A stretch of DNA of 64,000 bases, from contig NZ_OLMR01000001.1 in NCBI RefSeq assembly GCF_900291955.1, forward strand, positions 124,001 through 188,000, written 5' to 3'. Origin of the DNA: Pseudoruminococcus massiliensis (GTDB taxonomy: Bacteria; Bacillota; Clostridia; Oscillospirales; Acutalibacteraceae). The position numbers and the translations under genes were made by a program. Below the pieces are notes generated by a model. The model worked only from the letters and a program-made list of their open reading frames with translations, was not told where the DNA came from and did not search any database. The first letter of the stretch is position 1. Each line of letters opens with the position of its first letter. Of this stretch, positions 1 through 8,050 are shown piece after piece.

Positions 1-120
1 GCAAAGAATGTTAAGGGCGTTGCCCTTAAAACCTATGAGGGACTCCGTCCCTCAACCTTGCGAGCCTTTGAAAAGGCTCGAGCGAAACTTTTAATTATCT
101 TAGGAAAGTCTGTTAACTAA
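1..120. repeat. Triple-hairpin intergenic repeat, copy 1
   Basis: Three short perfect hairpins stand in a row: stem 11-18/22-29 (TTAAGGGC, 3-nt loop), stem 37-43/47-53 (GAGGGAC, 3-nt loop) and stem 61-68/73-80 (CGAGCCTT, 4-nt loop). A conserved tail follows (GCGAAACTTTTAA, TCTTAGGAAA, GTTAACTAATT). The same order of parts recurs at 9103-9240, and reduced forms lie at 17703-17773 and 48795-48878. No reading frame explains it. The left edge may lie outside the window. Confidence 0.75.
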
Positions 121-162
121 TTGGAAAATTCATAGACTGCAGCGGCTCACTGCTTAATATAC

Positions 163-200
163 AAAGGCTAACTAATTTACAACAAAATCAGTTAGCCTTT
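163..200 (-). terminator. Probable terminator of the acyl-CoA synthetase gene
   Basis: A perfect 11-bp stem (163-173/190-200, AAAGGCTAACT) with a 16-nt loop lies 24 bp past the stop codon of the minus-strand gene. The T-run after it is weak (CTTTGTATATT), so termination strength is uncertain. Confidence 0.6.
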
Positions 201-223
201 TAGTAATTATATTCAATTAAAAT

Positions 224-1897
224 TTATTTATTAGCTGCGTCCTCATCAGACTTACGGATTTGACCACGCTTAATCTTACCGCCAAGTGTCTTAGGAAGTT
301 CATCAACAAACTCAATAACTCTTGGATACTTATAAGGAGCAGTTACTCTCTTAACATGATTCTGAAGCTCCTTTTTAAGTTCTTCGCTTGGTGTATAACC
401 AGCAGCAAGAACAACTGTTGCCTTAACCACCTGACCACGAATTGGGTCTGGAACACCTGTGATAGCACATTCGACAACAGATGGATGCTCAAGCAATGCA
501 CTTTCAACCTCGAAAGGTCCGATGCGGTAACCAGAACACTTAATAACATCATCATCACGACCGATAAAGCAATAGTAGCCGTCCTCATCGCAAGATGCCA
601 TATCATCAGTGTTATAGAATTTACCAAGAAGCTTTTCTTCTGTCATCTCAGGGTTTTTGTAGTAACCTGTGAAAAGACCGACAGGAGGATGATTTTTAAC
701 ATCCATAACAACGATAGAGCCTTCCTCGCCTGTCTTAACATCGTTTCCGTCTTTATCAACAAGGTGAATGTCATAAATTGGTGATGGCTTACCCGTTGAG
801 CCAAGACGAGGCTCAAACCACTGGAAGTTAGCAAGAAGAACGCTGCCTTCACTTTGACCAAAGCCTTCATAAATAAAGTGGCCTGTGTATTCTTGCCATT
901 TCTTGATAACCTCTGGGTTAAGAGGTTCACCTGCTGTACAGCAACGCTGAATACTTGAAAGGTCGTACTTTTTCAAATCCTCTTGAAGCATAAATCTATA
1001 CATTGTAGGAGGTGCACAGAAGGTAGTAATTTTATACTTAGAAATAACCTCAAGAAGCTTTGCAGGAATGAACTTATCCATATCATAAGCGAAGACAATT
1101 GCACCGCAAATCCACTGACCATAAATTTTACCCCAGCCAAACTTAGCCCAGCCTGAGTCAGAAACACTCATATGAAGCTTATTTTCCTGAACCATCTGCC
1201 AATATTTAGCTGTAACGATGTGTCCAAGAGGGTGAGCAAAATTGTGCTGAACCATCTTTGGCATACCTGTTGTACCACTTGTGAAGTAAACAAGCATAAT
1301 ATCGTTCCAGTTAGTAGCCTGGTCTCCTGTCGGACGAGCGAACTTATCTGAAAACGGTTCGATTTCATCTTCAAAGAAACGCCAACCGTCACGAGGTTCG
1401 CCAACAACAATTTTATTTTCAAGTGTTGGAATTTCCTTTTCAGATGCTTCAACCTGATTGATAACAAAATCGTCATTTACACAGATGATAGCTTTAACTT
1501 CAGCAGAATTGCCTCTATAAACAATATCCTTCTTAGTAAGCTGAAGTGAGCCAGGAATCAAGACAGCACCAACCTTATGAAGTGCGGTTGCACAAATCCA
1601 GTATTCCCAACGACGACGAAGTATCATCATAACAACATCGCCCTTTTTGATGCCAAGACTTCTGAAATAGTTAGCAGTCTTATTTGAAAGACGACTAATA
1701 TCACTAAAAGTAAATGTTTTTTCTTCGCCGTGGTCGTTGCACCATACGAGAGCCTTCTTGTTTTTGTCAGCCTCTGCCCAAGCATCAACAACATCAAAGC
1801 CGAAGTTGAAATCCTCAGGGATATTGACCTTATAGTTAGCCTTAAAATCCTCGTATGAGTCAAATTCGGTTCTTGGTAAGAATCTGTGTAATAGCAT
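224..1897 (-). CDS. AMP-forming acyl-CoA synthetase (acetyl/medium-chain type)
   Basis: This is a 557-residue member of the adenylate-forming (ANL) superfamily. Such enzymes activate a carboxylate with ATP and transfer it to CoA in the cytoplasm. The phosphate-binding motif YFTSGTTG is at residues 204-211, YEGFGQSE at 343-350 and the hinge region GRDDDVIKCSGYRIGP at 446-461. The catalytic lysine is probably Lys541 (GGKIKR). Length and N-terminus resemble the medium-chain (ACSM-like) or acetyl-CoA synthetase-like branch; the acyl chain cannot be told from motifs alone. The gene has a promoter at 1929-1958 overlapped by a palindrome, an AAAAGGAAG ribosome binding site and its own terminator, so it is probably transcribed alone. 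Confidence 0.88.
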   Translation of the reverse strand: MLLHRFLPRTEFDSYEDFKANYKVNIPEDFNFGFDVVDAWAEADKNKKALVWCNDHGEEKTFTFSDISRLSNKTANYFRSLGIKKGDVVMMILRRRWEYWICATALHKVGAVLIPGSLQLTKKDIVYRGNSAEVKAIICVNDDFVINQVEASEKEIPTLENKIVVGEPRDGWRFFEDEIEPFSDKFARPTGDQATNWNDIMLVYFTSGTTGMPKMVQHNFAHPLGHIVTAKYWQMVQENKLHMSVSDSGWAKFGWGKIYGQWICGAIVFAYDMDKFIPAKLLEVISKYKITTFCAPPTMYRFMLQEDLKKYDLSSIQRCCTAGEPLNPEVIKKWQEYTGHFIYEGFGQSEGSVLLANFQWFEPRLGSTGKPSPIYDIHLVDKDGNDVKTGEEGSIVVMDVKNHPPVGLFTGYYKNPEMTEEKLLGKFYNTDDMASCDEDGYYCFIGRDDDVIKCSGYRIGPFEVESALLEHPSVVECAITGVPDPIRGQVVKATVVLAAGYTPSEELKKELQNHVKRVTAPYKYPRVIEFVDELPKTLGGKIKRGQIRKSDEDAANK

Positions 1898-1928
1898 ACT
1901 TAACTTCCTTTTCTGAATAAATTTTTAT

Positions 1929-1958
1929 ATAATACGATATATCGTAAAATTTACACAA
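1929..1958 (-). promoter_or_regulatory. Promoter of the acyl-CoA synthetase gene with a 14-bp palindromic operator candidate
   Basis: On the minus strand TTGTGT (1953-1958) and TATTAT (1929-1934) are separated by 18 bp. The perfect palindrome TACGATATATCGTA (1933-1946) sits inside the spacer and touches the -10 box, where a bound repressor would block RNA polymerase. The regulator is not evident in the window. Confidence 0.55.
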
Positions 1959-2292
1959 AAGTGACTTTTAAGCTTAAAATTTTGCGAAAATCGGTAGATT
2001 GTTTTCATTATAATACACTTTTTTTCTCTTGTCAAATCATCTTTCAATTTTTCCAAGATTTTTAAGTTGTATGATATATAATTGAGTTTGTCATAATATA
2101 ATTATTGCTGATTTTATGAGGGAAATTTGTCATTTATCTGTTATAAATCATTTTTATTATTTATAACAGTTAGAATTAAACAAAAGCTTATAGTTACCTA
2201 TAACCGCCTTGCTTTTCGAAGTCTAAGTCTTGAATTTATTTATCTGAAATAGTATCATTATAAAAATCAAGTCAATAAACAGAGGTGGCCTT
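1959..2292. promoter_or_regulatory. Divergent intergenic region with inverted repeat and promoter of the S66 peptidase gene
   Basis: This AT-rich gap contains a perfect 10-bp inverted repeat (CTGTTATAAA, 2138-2147/2160-2169, 12-nt loop). It also holds a plausible plus-strand promoter, TTGAAT (2230-2235) and TATCAT (2253-2258) with 17-bp spacing. AGAGGTGG just before the ATG at 2293 is the ribosome binding site. I see no gene in it. Confidence 0.5.
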
Positions 2293-3150
2293 ATGCTTAA
2301 AAAAGGAGATTATATCGGAATATCTGCCTGTTCTGACAGCAGAAAAGAATTTGAACGAAAAAATATTAATGAACTATATAGCGTTCTAAAAAATATCGGT
2401 TTAAATATTATAACAAGTAAATATATTTATGCAAATGATGGTACTTTTTCAATAAGTATTCAAGAAAAAGCAGATGCACTTATGGAGCTTTATACCGATA
2501 ATCGCATTAAAGCCATATTTGATATTTCAGGTGGAGATATGTGTAATGAATTATTAGATAAGCTTGATTACAATATCATCAAAGAAAATAATAAACCATT
2601 TTTTGGATATAGCGATTTAACTGCTATCATAAATGCAATCTATGCCAAAACCAAAAATGTATCATATCTGTATCAAATAAAAAACATTGTATCAGAATAT
2701 TCTAAAGAACAACAAAAAAGCTTTATTGATACAATAATACTTAATAAAAATTCACTTCTTAATTTTGATTATAGATTTATTCAAGGAGAATCTATGAGCG
2801 GAATTGTTATTGGTGGAAATATTCGTTGTTTGCTAAAGCTTGCGGGGACAGAATATATGCCTGATTTTTCAGAGAAAATTTTATTTCTTGAAAGCTTAGG
2901 CGGAGGTGTCGAGCGAGCAGCAGCCTGCCTCAGTCAACTTAGACAGCTCGGAGTTTTCAAGCGTATAAAAGGTATTATTTTAGGACAATTTACATATATG
3001 ACAGAAAACAACTGCAAACCATTAATAGAAGAAATAGTTCTGCGTGAAATAGAAGATGAAAACATTCCAATTGCAAGAACCTATCAAATAGGACACTCTA
3101 AAGATTCGAAATCAATAAAAATCGGAGAATATTATAGCCTAACGATATAA
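2293..3150 (+). CDS. S66 family peptidase (LD-carboxypeptidase / MccF-like)
   Basis: The 285-residue protein has the layout of the S66 serine peptidases. These cut the L,D bond of muropeptide tetrapeptides during wall recycling (LdcA) or inactivate peptidyl-adenylate antibiotics such as microcin C7 (MccF). The catalytic triad can be assigned: Ser107 in GYSD, Glu200 in FLE and His268 in IGHS. There is no signal peptide, so it acts in the cytoplasm. It is one of the few plus-strand genes here and is bounded by its own promoter and terminator. Whether it serves recycling or self-protection cannot be decided from sequence; no peptide antibiotic genes are nearby. Confidence 0.85.
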   Translation: MLKKGDYIGISACSDSRKEFERKNINELYSVLKNIGLNIITSKYIYANDGTFSISIQEKADALMELYTDNRIKAIFDISGGDMCNELLDKLDYNIIKENNKPFFGYSDLTAIINAIYAKTKNVSYLYQIKNIVSEYSKEQQKSFIDTIILNKNSLLNFDYRFIQGESMSGIVIGGNIRCLLKLAGTEYMPDFSEKILFLESLGGGVERAAACLSQLRQLGVFKRIKGIILGQFTYMTENNCKPLIEEIVLREIEDENIPIARTYQIGHSKDSKSIKIGEYYSLTI

Positions 3151-3155
3151 AAAAT

Positions 3156-3182
3156 CTCGGCTTGTTTTTAAGACAAGCCGAG
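3156..3182. terminator. Bidirectional terminator between convergent genes
   Basis: A perfect 10-bp stem CTCGGCTTGT (3156-3165/3173-3182) with a 7-nt loop has a T-tract on the plus side (TTAAGTTTTTT) and a stronger one on the minus side (ATTTTTTAT). It lies between the stops of the genes at 3150 and 3206 and can serve both. Confidence 0.8.
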
Positions 3183-3205
3183 TTAAGTTTTTAATTTAAG
3201 AATTA

Positions 3206-3451
3206 TTATTTCTTCTTTTTGCTCGCAATAATACTGATAATAATAACAGCGAGAGCAACAACAGCTACACCAGCTACAATAAATATAATAGTCTGACTAT
3301 TATCACCTGTTTGTACTGTATTATTATTTATACTATCAGGATTAACAACAGTTGATTTTCCTAATGTAGTAGCAAATGTATTCATTGCTAAAACGCAAAT
3401 AAGTGTCAATGCTGTAAAAGCAGAAGCAATAACTGCACGAAACTTTTTCAT
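3206..3451 (-). CDS. Tiny secreted protein with a sortase-type C-terminus
   Basis: This 81-residue protein has a signal peptide (about residues 1-27, ending NTFA), a polar stretch of about 20 residues, then VQTGD at about 46-50, a hydrophobic segment (about 54-76) and a KKKK tail. That order (TG motif, hydrophobic span, basic tail) is the layout of sortase sorting signals, here with VQTGD in place of LPXTG. After processing only about 20 residues would be displayed. A good promoter (TTGCTT-17-TATAAT) and AGGAGG ribosome binding site support a real gene. The function is unknown; no sortase gene is in the window. Confidence 0.75.
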   Translation of the reverse strand: MKKFRAVIASAFTALTLICVLAMNTFATTLGKSTVVNPDSINNNTVQTGDNSQTIIFIVAGVAVVALAVIIISIIASKKKK

Positions 3452-3498
3452 GATAATTTCCTCCTAAAAATTTTTCAATAATTTTTTCCTACTTGAAT

Positions 3499-3527
3499 AT
3501 TATATCACCTATTTATGGAAAAAGCAA
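3499..3527 (-). promoter_or_regulatory. Promoter of the tiny surface protein gene
   Basis: On the minus strand TTGCTT (3522-3527) and TATAAT (3499-3504) are separated by 17 bp, about 50 bp before the ATG. Confidence 0.65.
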
Positions 3528-3620
3528 CTTTTACTCGAAAATTACACATTTTAGCTTGAAAAAGCTAAAAATCGAGTTTCTACGTTGTTTAAAAGGTATA
3601 AATTAATTGATATATTTTAT

Positions 3621-3650
3621 TTGTAGTTATGAATTATTCTATATTATAAT
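3621..3650 (+). promoter_or_regulatory. Promoter of the PadR-type regulator gene
   Basis: TTGTAG (3621-3626) and a consensus TATAAT (3645-3650) are separated by 18 bp, about 40 bp before the coding region. Confidence 0.55.
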
Positions 3651-3691
3651 AAAAATACCAATAATTTAATTTTTAGATTGCATAATTAGGG

Positions 3692-4060
3692 ATGGTGAAT
3701 ATTTTGACATCTAAAGATAGTTTTAAATTTAGAATTGTAGAATTGATACTTCTTGCAATGCTCAAAAATGAAGATAAGTATGGTTATCAAATTTCTCAAG
3801 AAGTATCTGATTTAAGCAATGGTTATCTATGCCTTAAAGAAGGCTCTATGTATCCTGTTTTATATAAGCTTATGGAAAAAGGCTATATAAAAAGCAGAAC
3901 AGAAAAAATCGGTGAAAAACGCACAAGAGTATATTATCATCTTGAAGATTCTGGCAGAGAATATCTCAAAGAAACAAAAAGTAATTATATAAATAATGTA
4001 AAAATAATTTGTAAGATTGCAGAAATTTCTAAAGATGAGTTATTTTCCTCAGAAACATAA
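3692..4060 (+). CDS. PadR family transcriptional regulator
   Basis: The 122-residue protein carries the PadR winged helix: the YGYQISQEV helix (about residues 31-39), the EGSMYPVLYKLMEKGYI recognition region (about 51-67) and the beta wing EKRTRVYYHLED (about 75-86). PadR proteins are ligand-responsive repressors, often of drug exporters or of their own gene. No transporter is adjacent and the gene stands alone between its promoter and terminator, so its target is not visible. The ATG at 3692 has no room for a ribosome binding site; a TTG at 3704 preceded by GGTGA is a possible alternative start. Confidence 0.85.
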   Translation: MVNILTSKDSFKFRIVELILLAMLKNEDKYGYQISQEVSDLSNGYLCLKEGSMYPVLYKLMEKGYIKSRTEKIGEKRTRVYYHLEDSGREYLKETKSNYINNVKIICKIAEISKDELFSSET

Positions 4061-4080
4061 ATACATAATATAATAAATTA

Positions 4081-4115
4081 AAAGTGCGAACCTTTTTAAG
4101 ATTCGCACTTTATTT
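4081..4115. terminator. Bidirectional terminator
   Basis: A perfect 10-bp stem AAAGTGCGAA (4081-4090/4102-4111) is followed by TATTTTAT on the plus strand. It lies between the convergent stops at 4060 and 4161 and probably ends both transcripts. Confidence 0.8.
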
Positions 4116-4160
4116 TATAATATTCAGGATTAAATTTAAGTTTTGCCTATGTATAAAAGA

Positions 4161-4535
4161 TTAAAGGTCAATCTTCTTATCGCCACCAAAACCATTGACT
4201 GCATAATAAGCAACACCATTTTCAGGCTGTACATAGATGTCAAGAGTTTCAACAGCATCATCAAAGCCATTTGCTGCATAATCAGCCTTGCAAGCCTCAA
4301 TAAGCTCAGCGTCTGTATAATCTCTGCCCTGATACTGAACTGTAATAGTAGCCTTTGTTGCAGGAGCCTTCTTGCAAGCTCTCTTCTTAGGAGCAGCCTC
4401 TTCTTTAACCGCATGAGCAACCTCAGCCTTTGTTGTAGGAGCAGCCGCTACTTCCTTAACAGCAGTTGTCTTTACTTCCTTTGTTTCCTTAACAGCCTTT
4501 GCTGTCTTAACAGCAGGTTTCTTAGTTGTAGCCAT
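4161..4535 (-). CDS. DUF6465 family protein with a histone-H1-like Ala/Lys-rich N-terminus
   Basis: The 124-residue protein has a low-complexity Lys/Ala/Thr/Val-rich half (residues 1-64) with several KKPA/KKAPA blocks like bacterial histone-H1-like proteins. A compact C-terminal domain (about 65-124) has ITVQYQGRDYT and the conserved-looking YVQPENGVAYYAVNG. I recognise that domain as DUF6465, common in Clostridia and of unknown role; this is recalled, not searched. The promoter is a perfect consensus (TTGACA-17-TATAAT) and the ribosome binding site is AAAGGAGAA, so strong expression is expected. DNA or RNA binding through the basic half is inferred. Confidence 0.75.
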   Translation of the reverse strand: MATTKKPAVKTAKAVKETKEVKTTAVKEVAAAPTTKAEVAHAVKEEAAPKKRACKKAPATKATITVQYQGRDYTDAELIEACKADYAANGFDDAVETLDIYVQPENGVAYYAVNGFGGDKKIDL

Positions 4536-4585
4536 ATATCTTTTTCTCCTTTTCTATTTTAACATTATAATATGTTTATGAATTT

Positions 4586-4614
4586 ATTATAGCTTTTAAA
4601 AAGCAAATTGTCAA
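4586..4614 (-). promoter_or_regulatory. Consensus sigma-A promoter of the DUF6465 gene
   Basis: On the minus strand TTGACA (4609-4614) and TATAAT (4586-4591) both match the consensus exactly, with the optimal 17-bp spacer. Confidence 0.8.
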
Positions 4615-4733
4615 ACGCAAAAGGCTAAAAATGGCTTGTTTATCAAAAGAATGGTTACTTAGCCAATAGCAAGTTTTTTAAAAAATAAATTATTGTGCAT
4701 ATTAGCTACATATTTTGTACTATTCTATTAGAA

Positions 4734-6062
4734 TTAACTAAACAAGAAAGGATATGGGTCTATCTTTGTACCATTGTCGATAATTTCAAAATGTAAATGT
4801 GGTCCTGTAGAATATCCTGTCGAGCCGACCTCTGCAATCTTTTGACCTGCGCTAACCTTATCTCCTGCCGATACACAAAGCTTACTGCAATGACCGTAGA
4901 GCGTCTGATAACCGTTTTCATGGTCGATTATAACATATCTTCCATAGCCAGAATTATCCTCTTGAGCAAGTATAACTGTACCGCCATCGGATGCTAAAAT
5001 ATCAGCACCATATACACCACTGCCAGAAATATCAAGTCCATTGTGGTTTGTTCCCCATCTTGGTCCAAACTCACTTGTTATGGTATCGTAGTTAGGCAAA
5101 GGCCAGCTGAATTTTCCAAGTGAAGCTCCGACCTTATCATTTGTTCCGATAGTTGTAACCTCATTCACGACCTCTGAAATAACTTCTTTATAAAGAACCT
5201 TTTCTGAAACCGCTCTCCCATCAATATATGTAATCTGAGATGTAGTTTTTATTTCGCCGTCTTTACCCTCGGTTGTAACTTCCTTATATGAGGTACTAAG
5301 CTTATCGTCCTTAACAGTTTCTTTTTTGAATTTTTCCACCCTGTTTTCTGTTTCCGTAACAGTAAATTTTATAGATATTGGTAATTTGTTATACTTTATT
5401 ATAAGCTTGTCACCAGTTTTAATTTTACTTTCCTTTATAGCAGGATTTTGGTTTTCAAGCTCATCAACTGATATTCCATAATACTTAGCAATAGAAGCTC
5501 TTGTTTCTTTATTTTTAATAGTATGAGTAGTTGTAATTTCTGATTTTTTGCTTAAAATTGATTGTAAGCCCTCTTTGTCAGTAAGTTCACTTCTCATATG
5601 CATACCCTCAAGGATTTCCACCTTTTCAACAAACTGTGCCTTAGCATCAATAAAATCCTTAACAGCTTTCTTTTTCATAGACGAAAGAACTGTTCTCATC
5701 TCTTCGTCAGATGTCATAACTGCAATGGTTCTGCCATCAACCTTAAGTGAATATGCGGTTATCGGAACTTCTATATTTTCACTCATAGACCTTGTTGCTT
5801 TTGCAGCAGCGGTGAGACTTCTTGCCTCTGCAATTCTTGCATCAGTATATAAAACCTCAGAAGGTGTTACTGTCTTTTCATTTTCAGATATTTCATTTTG
5901 CCTAACAACTACAACTGGAACAATCACACCAGATGCGACAATCGCAGCAACTAAAATTCCAATAAATATTTTCTTTGTATTACTACGCTTTTGAGGGATT
6001 GTTTCAATTTCCTCAATGAAATGCTTTTCTCTACTCTTATTATCAGAAGCGTGTTTCATCAT
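4734..6062 (-). CDS. Membrane-anchored LysM-G5-M23 cell-wall peptidase
   Basis: The 442-residue protein begins with a charged cytoplasmic tail and one membrane span (about 31-53). A linker follows, then a LysM wall-binding domain (about 178-224), a G5 domain (about 228-304) and a C-terminal M23 peptidase domain (about 330-440). Zinc ligands are visible as His340 and Asp344 (HNGLD) and the HLH motif at 422-424; His391 (YGHCS) is the other catalytic His. M23 enzymes cut peptide cross-bridges of peptidoglycan. The domain order is typical of growth- or spore-related endopeptidases of Clostridia. It is transcribed divergently from htrA from a strong promoter at 6118-6146. Two ATG codons (6062 and 6059) follow the GAGG box. 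Confidence 0.9.
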   Translation of the reverse strand: MMKHASDNKSREKHFIEEIETIPQKRSNTKKIFIGILVAAIVASGVIVPVVVVRQNEISENEKTVTPSEVLYTDARIAEARSLTAAAKATRSMSENIEVPITAYSLKVDGRTIAVMTSDEEMRTVLSSMKKKAVKDFIDAKAQFVEKVEILEGMHMRSELTDKEGLQSILSKKSEITTTHTIKNKETRASIAKYYGISVDELENQNPAIKESKIKTGDKLIIKYNKLPISIKFTVTETENRVEKFKKETVKDDKLSTSYKEVTTEGKDGEIKTTSQITYIDGRAVSEKVLYKEVISEVVNEVTTIGTNDKVGASLGKFSWPLPNYDTITSEFGPRWGTNHNGLDISGSGVYGADILASDGGTVILAQEDNSGYGRYVIIDHENGYQTLYGHCSKLCVSAGDKVSAGQKIAEVGSTGYSTGPHLHFEIIDNGTKIDPYPFLFS

Positions 6063-6117
6063 AAAACCTCACTTTTAAATTTACGCTAATAACTCTTTTG
6101 CGTATCGCACTTTTTTA

Positions 6118-6146
6118 ATTATATCAATTTTGTAACTACTTTGCAA
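6118..6146 (-). promoter_or_regulatory. Promoter of the LysM-G5-M23 gene
   Basis: On the minus strand TTGCAA (6141-6146) and TATAAT (6118-6123) are 17 bp apart. Confidence 0.7.
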
Positions 6147-6391
6147 TGGAAAATATAATGTTTCAAGAAATAAATTCCTGATTTTCCCAAAGTTTAAGGG
6201 CATTATTCAGATACTTGAATTACCTATACCAATGTGCTAAAATAGTAGCTGTTCACAATTTGTTATTTTAAAGAAAATAAATTGTTTCTATTTATTTTAA
6301 ATTTATTTAATTTTATTATCGAATTTTCTTAACTTTCTAAAGATATAATCTAAACATCAAATGAAAAACAAATATTTGGAGGTTCTATATT
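6147..6391 (+). promoter_or_regulatory. Upstream region of htrA
   Basis: The 329-bp divergent gap between 6062 and 6392 holds the minus promoter above and, for htrA, a consensus TATAAT at 6344-6349. No good -35 box lies 16-18 bp before it (CGAATT at 6320-6325 is the nearest). This may mean an activator or another sigma factor is needed. A GGAGG box at about 6378-6382 serves the ATG at 6392. I see no gene in the gap. Confidence 0.45.
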
Positions 6392-7954
6392 ATGACAGAT
6401 TATAACAGAGATAATGAACAATACACACCAGAAAACGATGGTCGTTCTTACGATGATATTTACTCATCACAGCCAGAACAGCAACCAATAAATCAAACTG
6501 CTGAACAATCCACTTCAGAAGCTTCAACAGTTCAAAAGGTTCAGGAAACTACACAACAGTATACTACTTCACAAGCTGAGCAACAACCCCCTATACAAAA
6601 CACATATGCACAAGCTCAACAGCCTATTACTTATAATAGTCCTTATTCACAGCAATATCAGCAACCTACTTATAGCACACCTTACTATCAGCCACAGCCA
6701 ATTAAAGCAACTGATGTAAGAACTGCTCCAAAGAAAAAGAATAAGACAGCTAAGCGTGTTGCAATTATAACAGCTTCTCTTGCTTTAGTAGCTTGCATTG
6801 GTATCGGTGGTGGCTTCCTCGGTTCTAAGCTTGCCAGCTCTTCTGTTACACCAGCAAGCACAGAAAATAGCAGTTCAAGCAAGGCTGGAAGTTCTGAAAC
6901 CTCAAAAGGCAGCTTGAACATAACCAAAAACGAAGGCACAAAGGTTGCTGCAACAAGCACTCAGGAGGTAGCTGAAAAGGCTGCAAACTCTGTTGTAGAA
7001 ATTACAACAGAATCCGTTGTAAGCGGTCAATATATGCAGCAGTATGTTTCTACTGGTGCTGGTAGTGGTGTTATCATCTCAGAAGATGGATATATCATAA
7101 CCAATAACCATGTCATTGATGGTGCAAGCAATATTACAGTCACCTTGAAAAACGGAAAGTCTTACACAGCTAAGCTCATCGGCAAGGATAATCAAGTTGA
7201 TGTTGCTTTGTTAAAGATTGAAGAAACAGGTCTTAGTCCTGTAACCTTTGGTGATTCTGATAACCTAAAGGTCGGTGAAACTGCTGTGGCAATCGGTAAT
7301 CCTCTCGGAAAGCTCGGTGGCACAGTTACAAGTGGTATCATTAGTGCTTTGAACAGAGAAATCACAATAGGCGGTGAAACTATGAATCTTCTCCAGACAA
7401 ATGCAGCTATAAACCCAGGTAACTCAGGTGGCGGACTTTTCAATGCTAATGCTGAGCTTGTCGGACTTGTTGTTGCTAAGTCAAGTGGTTCAGATGTCGA
7501 AGGCTTAGGCTTTGCTATTCCAATAAACGATGTTGTAAATATTCTCCAAGACCTTATGGACCATGGCTATGTAACTGGCAGACCATCACTTGGCGTTTCA
7601 CTTACTGATATTTCTGAAGACCAGTTATTCTCATATAGACTTGATGAAGCAGGCACATATGTAGCACAGGTAACATCAGGTTCCGCTGCTGAAAAGGCTG
7701 GAATCAAGCTTGGTGACCTTCTTGTTAAGATTGATGATACAGAGATAACCTCATCTTCTCAAGCTGCAAGCTTAATTTCAAAGCATAAGGCTGGCGATGA
7801 AATAAGTATCACTATTAAGCGTGATGGCAAAGAGCAAACTGTAAAAGCTACTCTCGACGAATCAACAACAAGTAGTGACAAAAAAGCTGAACAATCCAGT
7901 TCAACCACATATCCATATCAAGGCTATGGTAATTATGGTGGCTACGGCTTCTAA
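6392..7954 (+). CDS. HtrA/DegP-type S1C serine protease with PDZ domain
   Basis: The 520-residue protein is a membrane-anchored quality-control protease that degrades misfolded secreted proteins. A Gln/Tyr-rich cytoplasmic region (residues 1-105) precedes a basic patch and one membrane span (about 121-143), then a Ser-rich linker. The trypsin-like domain (about 190-390) has its triad at His240 (NNHVIDG), Asp270 (VDVALL) and Ser345 (GNSGGG). One PDZ domain (about 395-490) and a Gly/Tyr-rich tail follow. The long Gln-rich N-terminal region is unusual compared with HtrA of Bacillus. It lies between two M23 peptidase genes, which fits an envelope-maintenance role. Confidence 0.93.
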   Translation: MTDYNRDNEQYTPENDGRSYDDIYSSQPEQQPINQTAEQSTSEASTVQKVQETTQQYTTSQAEQQPPIQNTYAQAQQPITYNSPYSQQYQQPTYSTPYYQPQPIKATDVRTAPKKKNKTAKRVAIITASLALVACIGIGGGFLGSKLASSSVTPASTENSSSSKAGSSETSKGSLNITKNEGTKVAATSTQEVAEKAANSVVEITTESVVSGQYMQQYVSTGAGSGVIISEDGYIITNNHVIDGASNITVTLKNGKSYTAKLIGKDNQVDVALLKIEETGLSPVTFGDSDNLKVGETAVAIGNPLGKLGGTVTSGIISALNREITIGGETMNLLQTNAAINPGNSGGGLFNANAELVGLVVAKSSGSDVEGLGFAIPINDVVNILQDLMDHGYVTGRPSLGVSLTDISEDQLFSYRLDEAGTYVAQVTSGSAAEKAGIKLGDLLVKIDDTEITSSSQAASLISKHKAGDEISITIKRDGKEQTVKATLDESTTSSDKKAEQSSSTTYPYQGYGNYGGYGF

Positions 7955-7985
7955 ATTCTAACAAAATTTAATATAAATAAAATAG

Positions 7986-8027
7986 AGCCTCACTGATAGC
8001 ATAAACTGTCGGCGAGGCTTATTTTTG
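7986..8027 (+). terminator. Terminator of htrA
   Basis: The stem AGCCTC (7986-7991) pairs with GAGGCT (8014-8019), and TTATTTTTGT follows. It separates htrA from the next gene. Confidence 0.65.
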
Positions 8028-8050
8028 TATCTAAAAAAGGAATTTTATTT

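Noticed and set aside
260-784. 174-codon plus-strand frame opposite the acyl-CoA synthetase gene
   Set aside because: It is antisense to a gene with clear family motifs, has no ribosome binding site and no recognisable domain.
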